Positions 29,584-41,200 of a stretch of DNA of 64,000 nt are shown here, in pieces. Origin of the DNA: Nothophaeocryptopus gaeumannii (lineage: Eukaryota; Ascomycota; Dothideomycetes; Mycosphaerellales; Mycosphaerellaceae); contig JASISA010000025.1 in assembly GCA_031771865.1 (NCBI GenBank), positions 496,001-560,000 of the forward strand, written 5' to 3'. Under the pieces are notes generated by a model. That model saw nothing but the letters and a program-made list of their open reading frames with translations, had not been told where the DNA came from and did not search any database. The position numbers and the translations under genes are program-made. Numbering within the stretch: the stretch's first letter is position 1; every line of letters starts with the position of its first letter.

Positions 29584-32500
29584 GGCTAGCCGGAGGCTAG
29601 CGATGCTAAGAATTCAGACGAGTAGATAGGATATCGCGATTGAGACTACGTTGTGCGTTGAAGACAGTTGCTGTAACCTCGCTTCAGTCTCCGCTCCTTT
29701 AGTTAAGCACTATTAGGGCTTTAACGATACATTTTTTGCAGGACTAGAGTCGATAGTGCCTTACAGTAGCTTGCAGCTGTGCTGCGCCAATGGCGCCCTT
29801 TGCAGAGCGTTTGACCAGGCTCTGTCCAACGTAGAACTACTGAACAAGAAACATGTGCGAGTGGAAACAGTCAAGCACTTGCCCACATTGCTTGACCTGT
29901 TCCCCTCCCCGTTGCTCAAGCAAAGCGCCTTTAGTGTCCTATGGCACATGTATTCTATTATCCGCACTCCAGCTTCTACAACTGCCATTCCAGTTTCGCA
30001 CCGCGTAATGCTTGATCGATGTCTTGCCTTGTTATACTTTGTGCGACTTTACCTTATCGAAGGGCTAAACAAAGTCGTCAATTGACGAGATGTGGCTGGG
30101 CATCGAGCCGCGCGAGCCCCTCTTTGAAGACAGCAATATGCTGGGCTACCCTGCTTGCCAACTTTTACTTGGATCATGCCGGGCTGTAGGGATGCGGATC
30201 TGTCCGTTATCTGTGAGGCTAAACTTACTGGAAGAGCGCTCGAGCATAGTTCTATCTCATGCTTTCGATATGCAGCTGAAGTACCGCCTCTGGTAATAGT
30301 AGAGCGCTTGGCTATTCCCAACAGCGCTACGCCATTTAGATTGCACAAGCGCCGAATGAAGATAATTCGAATGTTCGAGAGAGCTTCGAAGAGATCCCCC
30401 ATCACACTTCCAGATTGTGGGATGAAAGTTGCGTCTGCTCGGCACGCTCTCATTGACAATCAACCAGTGTCTTCGACAGCTCACACACCGGCTGGCCATC
30501 GATTCGCCCGTGTCAGTGTCAGTGGCTTGCAAAGATTTGCGAAACGGCAACAACACTTCCGATGTCATTTCATGAAGTGAAGTCTCGGTTTCTCGGTAGG
30601 CGAGTCGTATATTGAGAGGCGTTGCCACCACAACGTTCACATGTTCAGAACAGCCGTTCGGGCGTGCGGCGCGGCGGTGGCAGGCACCGAGTCGTCGTGA
30701 CATCCTCTACTGATGATCTTATGTCATCGAGCAGTTAATGTTCGAAGCCGAATGGATAGGATGAGACCTGAAATGTTTGGTACCGTGTGCGGTGTTTCCA
30801 GAAGCCTGGAGTCAGTTGGCCGCTCTCAGTTCCAGGCGGGCGAAAGTGGTGGCGGCGGCGGCAGGGAAATGCAAAGTGCCGTGCCCGGGTGCATGTCTGA
30901 GACCGGGATGCCAGCTTCAGCCTTCTAGGAGAAAGAAGGAGAAGGCGTCCTAGGCGATCCGGCTTGCTCAGCAGGGATTATAGGCGTATAATAGCTAAAA
31001 GCACATATCTTACAACTGTACTTCAGCTTCTATACTACGTGAAATACACGTATAGTAGTATCTAGAACTATGATAATTACTATGAAGACTAACGAGGCAT
31101 ATAGGGAGAGAAGGGGATAGAGAGGCTTTGACATCCCGTCCTCGCTTTGTAATTTGAGAATCGAAGACGCTGGTCGCAACATGTCCTGCAGGCTCCCGCG
31201 CGCGCCCTAAGAATAGGCTCATCACCGACGACATCCTGGCCGACTTCTCGATGTCTGGCAACGGAGCGGCTTCTTGCATTCGCGACCTGAATTCCACGGC
31301 CGCCGCTGTGCTCATCAGTGGCGGGCGCTTTGCGTAGCGTACACACCGCACTGCTCAACGTGATTGCCAGGCTGCCGAGGAGGAATAAGCTTTGGCTATG
31401 GCTTCAAATCTACCACTCCAGCGCCTAGCTTTCGGTCGGAGGCAGTTTTAGAACCGTCCGCATTTGATCCAGTCTGATGCATGCTAGGAACTTTAGGTCA
31501 AGGCTTTGCAATAGCCTACCTATTCTGGAAGGCCCGACTAGAGAACTTCCAAATGGAGCTGGCTGATGCACTGTGATGCGTTGTAGGTACAAACCTTCAG
31601 CTTCGAGGTTGGCAAACCACAGGGGGTTGTTGGCAACACATTGCTGAATCACATGAGGGTGGGCGACCGAGAGGCTTCAACCACAGCTTCGACTGCAGAC
31701 GACCGGCCCCTCAACATCGCTGTCGTCGCGTGGCGATAAGCTCCCACGCTGGCACGGCTGGACCTTGCCACCGGGGCTACCTGGTCAATGGTGTGCCACG
31801 CTGGTGACTGGCATCTCTGATCTTCAATCTGGACCTCTGACAAGATAAGACAAGGCTTTCGCGGCGTGTGCGTATTGTGTGCCCTTCGAGAAGACGACAC
31901 GCCATTGACAGCAGATCAGACCCAGGCATCACCTCCTGTCCAGCTTTGACGAGTGCGGCGTCCGGTACCAAGAAGTCATTTCCTCTGACCCGTCTGAGAC
32001 TGTGGTGCCCGTCATGACTATGGAAGCGGGCCTTCTCGCATTCAACGCAGGTGCTTGGACTCGTTCACTGGCTAGCCTTAGCACCGCGGCGACCAGGATT
32101 CTCATCAGAGAACCAACCATTTGCGATTGGCTTCGAAGCTGCCGAAGGCAAGTAGAGATAGGGTTACGGCTGGCTCAGGTCTCGGAGGCCCGTAACAGTC
32201 TAGTGGCCACGGCAGCGAGTCGATCGTTGCACCATCACCGACAGGAACGGGAAACTTTACTCTCGGCAGTCGGATTAGCGTGGCGGCGGCCCGACCCAAA
32301 ACGGCATGGCGCCTCTGCTAAATGCCTCTTACGGATTTCATACTACACCGTCTAGGATGTCTGGCACATGGGTGACTTCTGGCCTCTCATCCGTAACACG
32401 AACTCTTTCTAACGCTACAGCGGTCGTGGCGTTCCAGACGTGTGAGGACTTCGGTCGAGCTGCAGGTAAGTTTTGTTCAACAAGCGCGGTCTGAGAGACT

Positions 32501-32810
32501 CCAGCGTCCTGACCGTTGATATACTGCTCATGTCACTCCCTGCTCCAGCTCCTTCTTTCTTTCAGTCGACTGCTGGTTCCCTGTCCGACCCATAGACCAC
32601 TGTGTCTACATTCGTTCGCTCTTGGTGTTGCATTGTAGGCATTGCGCTGTCAAACAACATCTCCACCTCCATTCGTTTTCTAGAAACCGGAGCACAAGCA
32701 CATCAACAATCCGCGCAATCAACGACCCAAACCGAACATAATTGATCCCAGCACACCACCCCATACAATTCCCAATCACAGATCAAGCTTCTGAGAGGCC
32801 TACTCCCGTC
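29584..32810. other. gene-poor region right of the retrotransposon
   Basis: Only scattered frames below ~150 codons on both strands, with no coherent splicing. It contains repeat copy 2 (31101-31186). A plus-strand GTAAGT at 32466 with a CCAG at ~32549 could bound a 5' UTR intron of the glycosyltransferase gene, but the exon before it was not confirmed. The last ~200 bases are C/A/T-rich and look like the glycosyltransferase leader. Confidence 0.4.
31101..31186 (+). repeat. diverged dispersed repeat, copy 2
   Basis: Partner of 22316-22402, same orientation, 8.8 kb apart, on the other side of the retrotransposon. Confidence 0.7.
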
Positions 32811-35471
32811 ATGGGTATCCTCTCTTACATCCAGCCCAAGAAGGGCAAGAAGGAGGAGCCTGAGCATGCAAAGCCTGAATTGACCGAGATGTCAGAGAAG
32901 CCTCAATCGACCGCCTCTCCATCCGGTACCAACACTCCCGGAGGAGCCTGGTCAAGGCCAGCATCTTTGTACCCAGTTGGCGACTTTCGCAATTCGCAAG
33001 CCGACGACATCAACGAGATCAAGTGCGATGTCATGGTCAACTGGCTCTACCAGCAGCAGATGGAGCGTCTCTGGACAGCTGGTGGTATGGACGAGGGTGT
33101 CGTCTTGAAGAAGTCGAGAGGACAATACACATGCTGCCCGGCAGACATCGTCGATGAGCCTTATGGCTTCTTCAAGGCTGTTGAAACACTCAACGTTCGA
33201 TGCGCCATGACCGTCAACACCCGTGTTATCAAGCTCTTCCTCCACAACAACGAGCGCCCCTACGTACCTCTCAAGAACGGACTCCGCCTTCAGGTCCTTC
33301 CCGATATCTCCTACCTCCCTCGATGCCAAAAGCATCAATTTGCCGCCTTCATTGCCGATCGCGGTCTCCTTTGCGTCTGGGATGACGAACCAAGACATCT
33401 TCTTGATCGTGCCCAGAAGATCGAAAAGTCATTGATGGAGATGATCTGGGATGACAACACTTCTGAAGCCGATGAGAAGAAGGAGGGCAGCGTTGCCGTC
33501 ACCGCCGTTGACTCCCAATGGGACGATGGTGTTGAGCTGGGCACAGTCGAGAAGCCTCGCCCTCTCATCCTCTGGCAAGCCATTCTCTCTGCCTTCACCC
33601 TCCTCTTGACGATCTTCTGTCTGGGCACTGGTTTCCGCAAGCTCGCCATCGAGACCTTTGTCGACCACAACTACATCCGCCTGGCTTTAGTCCTCGCTGT
33701 TCCATTCCAGCTCTGGTTGGCGCTCTTCTTCTTCCAGTCCATTATCGGTGGTCTGGCGCAACTCATTGGACCAATCTCGCAGATGAATCAGAACACCAAG
33801 TTCTACTCTGGGCTCAAGCCAAAGCGTCTCCGTCGCGAGCCGGGCGGTCTGCCACACGTCACCATCCAGATGCCCGTCTACAAAGAAGGTCTCGTTGCTG
33901 TCATTGAACCCACCATCCGCTCTATCAAGGCCGCCATCTCCACGTACGAGATGCAGGGTGGCACTGCCAACATCTTCGTCAACGACGATGGTATGCAATT
34001 GATCTCTGAGGACGATGCCCGTGCTCGCCAGGACTTCTACGATGAACACAACATCGGCTGGGTTGCCCGTCCAAAGCACAACCCGAAGCCAAAGGAAGGC
34101 GAGGAGCTTTTTGTTCGGCGCGGAAAGTTCAAGAAGGCTTCTAACATGAATTACGCTCTCTGGGTCAGCAACCGTATTGAGGAGAAGCTCGAGGGTCTGC
34201 AGCGTGTCGCAGGCTGGACCCAAGAGGACGAGGCTACCGCTTACCGTGACGCTCTCACCGAGGTTGTCGAGGAGGACCAAGGTCGCACCTGGGCCGATGG
34301 CAACATTCGAATGGGCGACTACATCCTGCTGATCGACTCTGATACCCGTGTGCCGACCGACTGCTTCCTCGACGCCGTTTCCGAGATGGAGCAATCTCCT
34401 CAAGTCGCCATTATCCAATACTCGTCCGGTGTCATGAACGTCACGGATTCGTACTTTGAGCGCGGAATCACTTTCTTCACCTACCTTATCTACACTGCTA
34501 TTCGATTTGCTGTCGCCAACGGTGATGTTGCCCCATTCGTCGGACATAACGCCGTCCTGCGCTGGTCTGCCGTGCAAGCTATCGGATATGACTGCAAGCA
34601 CGACAACATTGAGAAGTTCTGGTCGGAGGAGACTGTCTCTGAGGATTTCGACATGGCTCTTCGTCTCCAAACTGCTGGCTACCTTGTCCGTCTTGGAGCT
34701 TACCAGGGTGATGGCTTCAAGGAGGGTGTCTCGCTCACCGTCTACGACGAGTTGGCTCGTTGGGAGAAGTACGCATACGGCTGCTCTGAGCTTGTCTTCC
34801 AGCCATTCCGCTACTGGCCAACCCGTGGTCCATTCACCAAGCTCTTCTTGCGCTTCCTTGGATCTTGCATGCCTCTCGCATCAAAATTCACCATCTTGGC
34901 TTACATCGGTACCTACTACGCCCTGGCATCTTCGTGGGTCTTGACTCTGATGAACTACTTCCTGATGGGCTGGCTAAACGGTGACCTCGACCACTACTAC
35001 ATGGACTCGTTTAAGGTCTACTTCGCCATCATTATCATCTTCTCGGGTCTCGGTAACATCGCTCTCGCTGTCCTCCGCTACCGTGTCGGCGAGAAAGGCC
35101 TGATCGCTTCACTCATCGAGAACTTCTCCTGGATTCCGCTGCTCATGATCTTCTTGGGTGGTGTGTCACTCCACGTCTCGCAGGCGATCTTGTCTCATCT
35201 CTTCTCCATCGACATGAACTGGGGAGCCACCAGCAAGGAAGCCGAGAATACGACCTTCTTCGCCGAAATCCCGAAAGTCATCAAGAAGTTCAAGGGTACA
35301 TTCATCTTCTGCTTCTTCTGCACAGCAATGATGATTGTGCTCGCACTCGTTGCACCACCTTTCTGGAGAATCGATACTTTCGTGGCCATATACCCGTTGT
35401 GCACGATCGTCGTGGGACACTTTTTCCTGCCGGTCGCACTCAACCCGGGTCTGATGAGATTCACATGGTAA
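32811..35471 (+). CDS. family-2 processive-type glycosyltransferase, polytopic membrane protein
   Basis: Single exon, 886 residues from MGILSYIQPKKGKK; a longer N-terminus from 32742 is open but less likely. A cytosolic N-terminal region (~1-245) is followed by membrane segments at ~250-320. The GT2 catalytic domain has NDDGM (~390), the DxD motif LLIDSDTRVP (~510), SEDFDMALRL (~612) and ARWEKYAYG (~648). The C-terminal ~200 residues hold five or more membrane segments. Architecture and sequence match the fungal GT2 proteins needed for hyphal extension on solid surfaces and virulence in Zymoseptoria tritici (ZtGT2) and Fusarium; that is family knowledge. The polysaccharide made is not established. 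It lies beside the repeat compartment but has a normal, intact frame. Confidence 0.92.
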   Translation: MGILSYIQPKKGKKEEPEHAKPELTEMSEKPQSTASPSGTNTPGGAWSRPASLYPVGDFRNSQADDINEIKCDVMVNWLYQQQMERLWTAGGMDEGVVLKKSRGQYTCCPADIVDEPYGFFKAVETLNVRCAMTVNTRVIKLFLHNNERPYVPLKNGLRLQVLPDISYLPRCQKHQFAAFIADRGLLCVWDDEPRHLLDRAQKIEKSLMEMIWDDNTSEADEKKEGSVAVTAVDSQWDDGVELGTVEKPRPLILWQAILSAFTLLLTIFCLGTGFRKLAIETFVDHNYIRLALVLAVPFQLWLALFFFQSIIGGLAQLIGPISQMNQNTKFYSGLKPKRLRREPGGLPHVTIQMPVYKEGLVAVIEPTIRSIKAAISTYEMQGGTANIFVNDDGMQLISEDDARARQDFYDEHNIGWVARPKHNPKPKEGEELFVRRGKFKKASNMNYALWVSNRIEEKLEGLQRVAGWTQEDEATAYRDALTEVVEEDQGRTWADGNIRMGDYILLIDSDTRVPTDCFLDAVSEMEQSPQVAIIQYSSGVMNVTDSYFERGITFFTYLIYTAIRFAVANGDVAPFVGHNAVLRWSAVQAIGYDCKHDNIEKFWSEETVSEDFDMALRLQTAGYLVRLGAYQGDGFKEGVSLTVYDELARWEKYAYGCSELVFQPFRYWPTRGPFTKLFLRFLGSCMPLASKFTILAYIGTYYALASSWVLTLMNYFLMGWLNGDLDHYYMDSFKVYFAIIIIFSGLGNIALAVLRYRVGEKGLIASLIENFSWIPLLMIFLGGVSLHVSQAILSHLFSIDMNWGATSKEAENTTFFAEIPKVIKKFKGTFIFCFFCTAMMIVLALVAPPFWRIDTFVAIYPLCTIVVGHFFLPVALNPGLMRFTW

Positions 35472-36501
35472 AGAGCGCGACTGTACATGATTTTCACTAC
35501 CTTGTGCGGTAACTACATACTTGGTTTGGGTAATATAGAGGGAGCGATGACATGACCACGGTCACTACGATAGACAGCATGATAGAATAAGCACTCATTT
35601 TTCCAGGTCCTTCGGGACAACACCACAACGTTTTCCTCATACATTGCCGCTTAAAGTCCTTCTGCTTCCAGCCCTCCAAATACCTCCAGCTTACCACCAT
35701 CAGTAGATGGAAAGAAACACCCGGCAAAAACGGCCTCACGGAACCAAACATCTTCGAAGCCCTATGAGACTAACAACTCGCATCACCGCGTTTCTCGAGG
35801 GCCGGCCCATCCATCACACTGGAAAACTTCCCAAGTTCTCACCCTCCCGTTCCACGCCGTCGTTGTTGATGCCACGGTTCTCCTGCCAAGGGACCGCGCG
35901 GTAATTCCTCACCGTCGCATCACAAATCATTGCAAAAGTGCGAATGAGCGGGATGTAGTTGAAAGTATGTATATGCACTACGTCGCGCACTAGTGGAAGG
36001 CGCCGAAGATAGCACAATAGTGTCGTGATAGATAGGTGAGAGTTCAGACGGCGTGAGGTGGCTTCGGTCTCTCGGCAGCTTTTTGGAAGGACTTGTTCTG
36101 GATCTTGCACGGAGAGACGAGCGGGTAAGCCCGGCAGATGTAAGGCGCTAAGGCAGGAAGCTTTTTATGCACATGCATAGTTGTTCTATCTGAGACATTG
36201 CTAGGTTCGTTTGAGAAGGTGAGATGGGATACTTTGGTGTGGGCAGTGATTGGAGGTGCAGATGTACTGAACTATTGAGGGCCGTCACATACGATACACG
36301 CGGTTGAGAACAGACGAGGCGAAGAAGGCATCTGTCAATTGCTGCGTCTTTCACGCCCGCGTGTGAGTGGCTCGCTGCTGCTGCTCTGCCCTGCATTGAC
36401 AGCCTGAGGGCACTGACTACTGTAGAGGATCGCATTTGCATGTGATCGCGCGCGTAAGTCGCTCTACCCTTACACGTTTTGGGGACATAGACGTCGCCTC
36501 C
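35472..36501. other. intergenic, nothing seen
   Basis: No supported gene. Minus-strand frames here are short or extend as antisense shadows into the OTU gene. An upstream in-frame ATG for the OTU gene exists at 36436. Confidence 0.4.
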
Positions 36502-37470
36502 ATGGAGGAGCTTCAGGCTCGTCATAAGAAAGAGCAGCGAGACTTGCAGAGTCAGATCACAGGGAAGAAGAAGCAAGCCAGTAAGAAGACGCGCAAGACG
36601 GTCAACGATGAGTGCGAGAGATTGGAGAGGGAGTTGAAGCAGAGGCAGGCGAGAGAGGTAGCGGAGGTCAATGGAGAGGGACAAGAGGAGGTGGATGGAG
36701 GCAAGGAAGAGTTGACACCGGAGCAATTGGAGGCTCTCACACTGCAGGTCGATGGAGAGAAGGAGGATACGATTCCCAATACCAACGGGACAGCCAATAC
36801 TCCACCAGCACAAGATGAAGCAGAAGGTATATCAACAGCGAATGCAGGCAAAAAACGCAACCGCCAAAAAGACCGCCTCGCCCGCCGCGCAGCAGAACAA
36901 GAAGCCCTCGCGCAACAAGCCTCCGAAGAAGCCGCAAATCTGCCCGACATGAAAACCCAAGAGCGGAATCGCATGCTCGAAGCAATGACATCTAGAGGTC
37001 TTGTGGAGAAAGAAATCCGCGCAGATGGACATTGTCTCTACTCCGCTTTCGCAGACCAGTTATCCCAACTCCATATTCCAATAGGAGGAGAGAGCAGCAG
37101 CAGCACACCCAGCGAGAAGGCAGAAGTCACGCCGTATAAGATTGTGCGTGGGCGGGCGGCGGAGTACATCCAATCCCACTCGGACGATTTTGTTCCGTTT
37201 CTGGAAGAGCCCCTCCCTTCCTACATCCACAAAGTGAAGGATACAGCAGAATGGGGTGGCCAGCTGGAATTGCTCGCACTGGCGAAGACATATGGCATAG
37301 ACATCCACGTTCTACAGGATTTCGGGAGGGTGGAGAAGATAGCCGGACGGGAAGAAGGCCAAGAGGATAAAGGAGGAGATGGTGTGAAGGAAGTCTGGTT
37401 GGGATATTATAAGTATGGCTTTGGACTGGGGGAGCATTATAATAGTTTGAGGAAGAAGACGGGTGGATGA
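36502..37470 (+). CDS. OTU2: OTU-family deubiquitinase (OTUD6/Otu2-like)
   Basis: Single exon, 322 residues from MEELQARHKKEQRDLQ. A further in-frame ATG at 36436 adds 22 residues that do not look conserved. The N-terminal ~150 residues are a Lys/Glu/Gln-rich coiled coil (KKTRKTVNDECERLERELKQR), as in OTUD6B and yeast Otu2. The OTU domain opens with EKEIRADGHCLYSAFADQL, where D-G-x-C carries the catalytic Cys (~178), and ends with the His motif GLGEHYNSL (~311). Between them, RAAEYIQSHSDDFVPFL and WGGQLELLALAKTYGIDIHV are typical OTU elements. Otu2-type enzymes act on ubiquitinated ribosomal proteins and translation initiation complexes (family knowledge). Confidence 0.9.
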   Translation: MEELQARHKKEQRDLQSQITGKKKQASKKTRKTVNDECERLERELKQRQAREVAEVNGEGQEEVDGGKEELTPEQLEALTLQVDGEKEDTIPNTNGTANTPPAQDEAEGISTANAGKKRNRQKDRLARRAAEQEALAQQASEEAANLPDMKTQERNRMLEAMTSRGLVEKEIRADGHCLYSAFADQLSQLHIPIGGESSSSTPSEKAEVTPYKIVRGRAAEYIQSHSDDFVPFLEEPLPSYIHKVKDTAEWGGQLELLALAKTYGIDIHVLQDFGRVEKIAGREEGQEDKGGDGVKEVWLGYYKYGFGLGEHYNSLRKKTGG

Positions 37471-38268
37471 GGAGGTGTGAAGATATCGAATGGTGGGCAG
37501 AATTTGAGTGCTCATTCAGTGTGGGTAGAAGAGAGCTAACAGCTCTGCTTGGGAGCTATAAGGTATACCTCGATGCCAATTTCGCAGATGGAGCATGAGC
37601 TCTTCTTGAGGCGAAGCTACGCTAGCGCACGTGTGGCTCGAAGCAAATGCAAATAAGTCGCAAGAAGAATGGCTCGCAAGCAGAGGAGATCAATCACTGC
37701 TGCCACTGAAAAGCCATCCATATGCTCAGCAGTGCCCTTCTGGCTGCAAAAAGCTAGGAATGATGGCATTGCAAAGCAACGTCTTGTGCGCAGCGCTGTT
37801 GACTGAGCGTACCAGTCACTAGGCTAGACATAGACTTTCGACTTGTAAATGAGACCCAAGACGATTCCAATATCAATGCCAAGTTCATTCATTCATTCAC
37901 TCGTCTACCAGTAGTCACCACTATGCTTGTGCGATGCGACGTTCCAACCAACTCCTCGCTTGCTAATCCCATGTCAAAAAGCAAAAAGACAGTATTACAC
38001 ACTTACTTTTGAATGCGTTTCCATGATTCCTCGCCAGAAATGCAATGCAACTGACACCTTTCGCAGCGAAAAGAAGAAAATTAGCTGTCCCATCACCAGA
38101 ACGCCTCGATAGCTTCTCACAGGCATCAAGCTGTTGCATCAGCCGGAATGTCCCTTCCTTAGCAAGGGAAGTCGAAGGAAGATAGAGATTGGCATACTCT
38201 CGTGAGTAGCATCACAACCTGGGAATTTGGTTTCGCGTCCATAGTGCTGAGTTCATGAGCTCGCTGTC
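37471..38268. other. convergent intergenic region, nothing seen
   Basis: Between the 3' ends of the OTU and FHL1-like genes. No supported feature. Confidence 0.45.
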
Positions 38269-41200
38269 CTAAGCCAAGGGGTTTCCAGCTTCCATCTGTA
38301 TACGCTTAGCTTCGGGCTCGTCCGCAGCAGTCTCATCCGCTGGCCGCTTTACACCAGCAGAGACCGGACGATTCTCAGACTCCGGCTGAGCCTGCTGTGG
38401 GATCGGAGCAGCAGCTGACGCCGCAGCTTGAGCAGGAGAATAGGAAGCGGGAGCCTGTGGAGTGTCCGTAGCTCCACTTACAGGCTTTGCGGGAGATGGC
38501 TCGTGCTGGCGGCCAGGAGTCAATGGTTGAGCTGTTGATGCCGAGAGCGGCTCGGGCTGTGATGCTGGAGCATATGGTCTCGAGTTGTTTCCAGCGAGCG
38601 GCTGTACTCCCACTTGTTGCACATGCGGCTGATGTCCCGCGGCCTGTTGCTGCTGTACAGGCTGCTGTGCGGGAAAGGGCTGAGGTTGCATCGGCGGCTG
38701 TTGCTCGGACTTTCGCTGCTGCTGAGCAGAGTACTGCTGTTGTTGTGCTTGTAGCTGGTGGCCCGTCATCGGTTGTTGCTGAGTAAAGTTCTGCGGAACA
38801 GGCGCTTGCGGCGCTAGAGACGATTGTTGAGATGGCTGCTGCTGAGCAACAGGTTGATGCTTAACAGTTTGTTGTTGAAATGGTTGTTGCTGACCAGACT
38901 GTTGCTGAATTGGTTGCTGAATCGGTGCACTTGAAGGCGCCGCACCAGCGGATTGAGGTCCCACTCCTGCGCCAGCCGTAGACGAAGAGCCTGGCTGGGT
39001 AGATGCAGCGTCAGAGTCCTTCTTCCATATGAAACGGTATCTCTCGAAAAGGTCTTTAATCTTCAGCGACCCTTCAGAGTTGACATCAAAATCGGGTGCT
39101 GGATCTTCATTCGGACGGGACATCTTCCCCTCCCAGTATGGAACGGCCTTGGTGAGAATATCGTCTTCTGCTCTATAGGCATCATTGTTAATTCCGGTAA
39201 CCGCATCCGAGAACTTGGGTAAGTGCTCCGCCTTTATAGCTATGATCTCAGCGACGAGTCGTTCAAACGGGGTCTTTGGGACGGGTTGTGGAGTAGGCTG
39301 TTGGGAAGCAGGTGTGTGCTGCTGTGCAGGGTAGGGACCGTTCGAGCCTTGACGTGCTGCACCCGCGCCGTGCTGACCCGCCGCCTGGTTGCCATTGGAA
39401 TGCTGGCCGTTGTACGGACTGTTGTAGATACCATTGCCCTGCGTCGTATTACCATTATAAGACACCTGAGGGTTTTGTCCGTAAGGTGCGTTGTACGGAC
39501 CTGGCAAGCCATGGGGCATCTGTCCGTTTTGAATTGGCATGGAAGGCCCGCGTGGCGGCGGCGTCAACTTCTTCTTCTTATTGTCCAGTTCGTACTCGTG
39601 ATTGATCTTCCAGAACTTGCCTTTGCCGCTTTTGCCTGCCTCGATGAAGCGGTCAGAGGACAGCAAATTGTGACGTACACTGCTTTGCCATCCAGTCGAC
39701 GTCGACCTATACTTGTACCATGGCCAGCGCTTCATGATTTTGTCGTAAATGGTCTGCAAATCTGCTTGACCGCCATCAATGTCTCGCAGAATCTCATCAA
39801 TGATGTAGATGTAGGTCATGCTAGGCTTTTTCAACTGCTCCTCGGTGAAGTGTTCAAGAGGCGGCACTGGAGAAGGCGATCTCGCGATGCAGCGAGGGGC
39901 GCTCTTCGGTGACATGGGCCGTTGAGCCGGGATCTCGTTCGGACTCCCACTTGCCATGACGCTAGACTGTGCCTGCGATTGATTTGGCATCATCAGAGCC
40001 GGATCGGTCATGGGGTACATCTGTTGATGACCACCCTCGATGCTCTGAATTGGCATGGACTCGGTCCCGTGTTCGCCATTGGCTTGGCCTTTCGCAAGCC
40101 TGTCCTTCTCTCTTTGTTCGGCGCGTACTATCGCGAGAAGGGTATTGAGATCGGGTACTTGCTCTCCCCTCCGCTCGTACTCCTTCTGTTTGCGCTTGAC
40201 CGCGGCGTCATCGCGTTTGGAGATCAGTCCGTTCTTTGGTGGACGACCTGGTCCCTTGCGCTTCTCGGGCAGTTGATTTGCTGCCACGCCAGAGAGCACA
40301 GAGCTGGGATCGAACGACGCCGGCCCTGCTGGAGGGGAGGTCTGCGGCGCTTGTGTTGGTCCACCGGTAGGCACCTCCGAGCTGGCAGGTTGCTGAGCGA
40401 CGGCACGCTGCTCATTGCCACCCTCGACCTTGAGCGCCGCTGTCGCTTCAGTAGATGATTTGACCTCGGGACCTGTCTTCCCAGGAGTTTTGCCTGTAGC
40501 CTTTGATGGCTCTTTTGACTTGCCTTTACCCTTGCCTTTCCCACCAGACTTTGAGGATTCGGTGGTGTCCTTGGTCGGCTGCGCCTTCTTAAGTTTCAGC
40601 ACGAGCTTGGTATTCGCCCTTTTTCTGTCCGCAAGAGGTCGGTCATCGTCGTCGGCGGCGTCTCCACTTTCGCTTCCCTCATTGTCGATTGTATTCGAAA
40701 GACGTTGTGCTACGGAGCTGGTGTCGGCAGCTTCGCCTTCCTCAGACTCATCATCTTCGTCTGCGAAAGGCAGCTTGAATGTGATGACGACACTAGATAT
40801 GATGATCTCGCTGTCGTGATACAGCGGTATATTCGTCGCGCCTCGCCCATACAGCTCTCCATCTACGAAAGCTTTATTTCCCATAATGTCAATAGCAAAT
40901 GCCTGGCTGGTGAAGTCCCAGTGGATTAGCGCATGGTCCCTAGATATTTTCTTGATGTCAACGGCATTGGCCAATGGAGGGTGGATGGCCAGCGACTGAG
41001 TGACGGTGGGGTCCTCGAAGCCATCGTGCCCCAGATGAGGCTGACTTTGGAGCTCAGTGCCTTCGGCCTGCAAGCTCTGCGGTGCGATGGACTGATTGGA
41101 CGAGGAACCGTGCAGACGCCTGACCCTTCGATTGCGGGAAAAGAAGTTGTCGGCCGCGTCCGGATCAACAGGGTACGAAGCGACACCTCCTTGTTCGCTA

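Noticed and set aside
29397..29760. 3' LTR of the retrotransposon
   Set aside because: Only the first 12 bases match the 5' LTR. The GATCA array and the GTAACA terminus are missing.
29756..30085. 109-codon plus frame right of the retrotransposon
   Set aside because: No recognisable domain and no upstream context. It could be a fragment of an old element but cannot be supported.
33687..34670. 327-codon minus-strand frame
   Set aside because: Exactly antisense to the glycosyltransferase gene. Its length follows from the strong third-position G/C bias of that gene, and it has no domain of its own.
36148..36813. 221-codon minus-strand Leu-rich frame
   Set aside because: Overlaps the coiled-coil part of the OTU gene in antisense. 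The poly-Leu comes from Glu/Lys/Gln codons read backwards.
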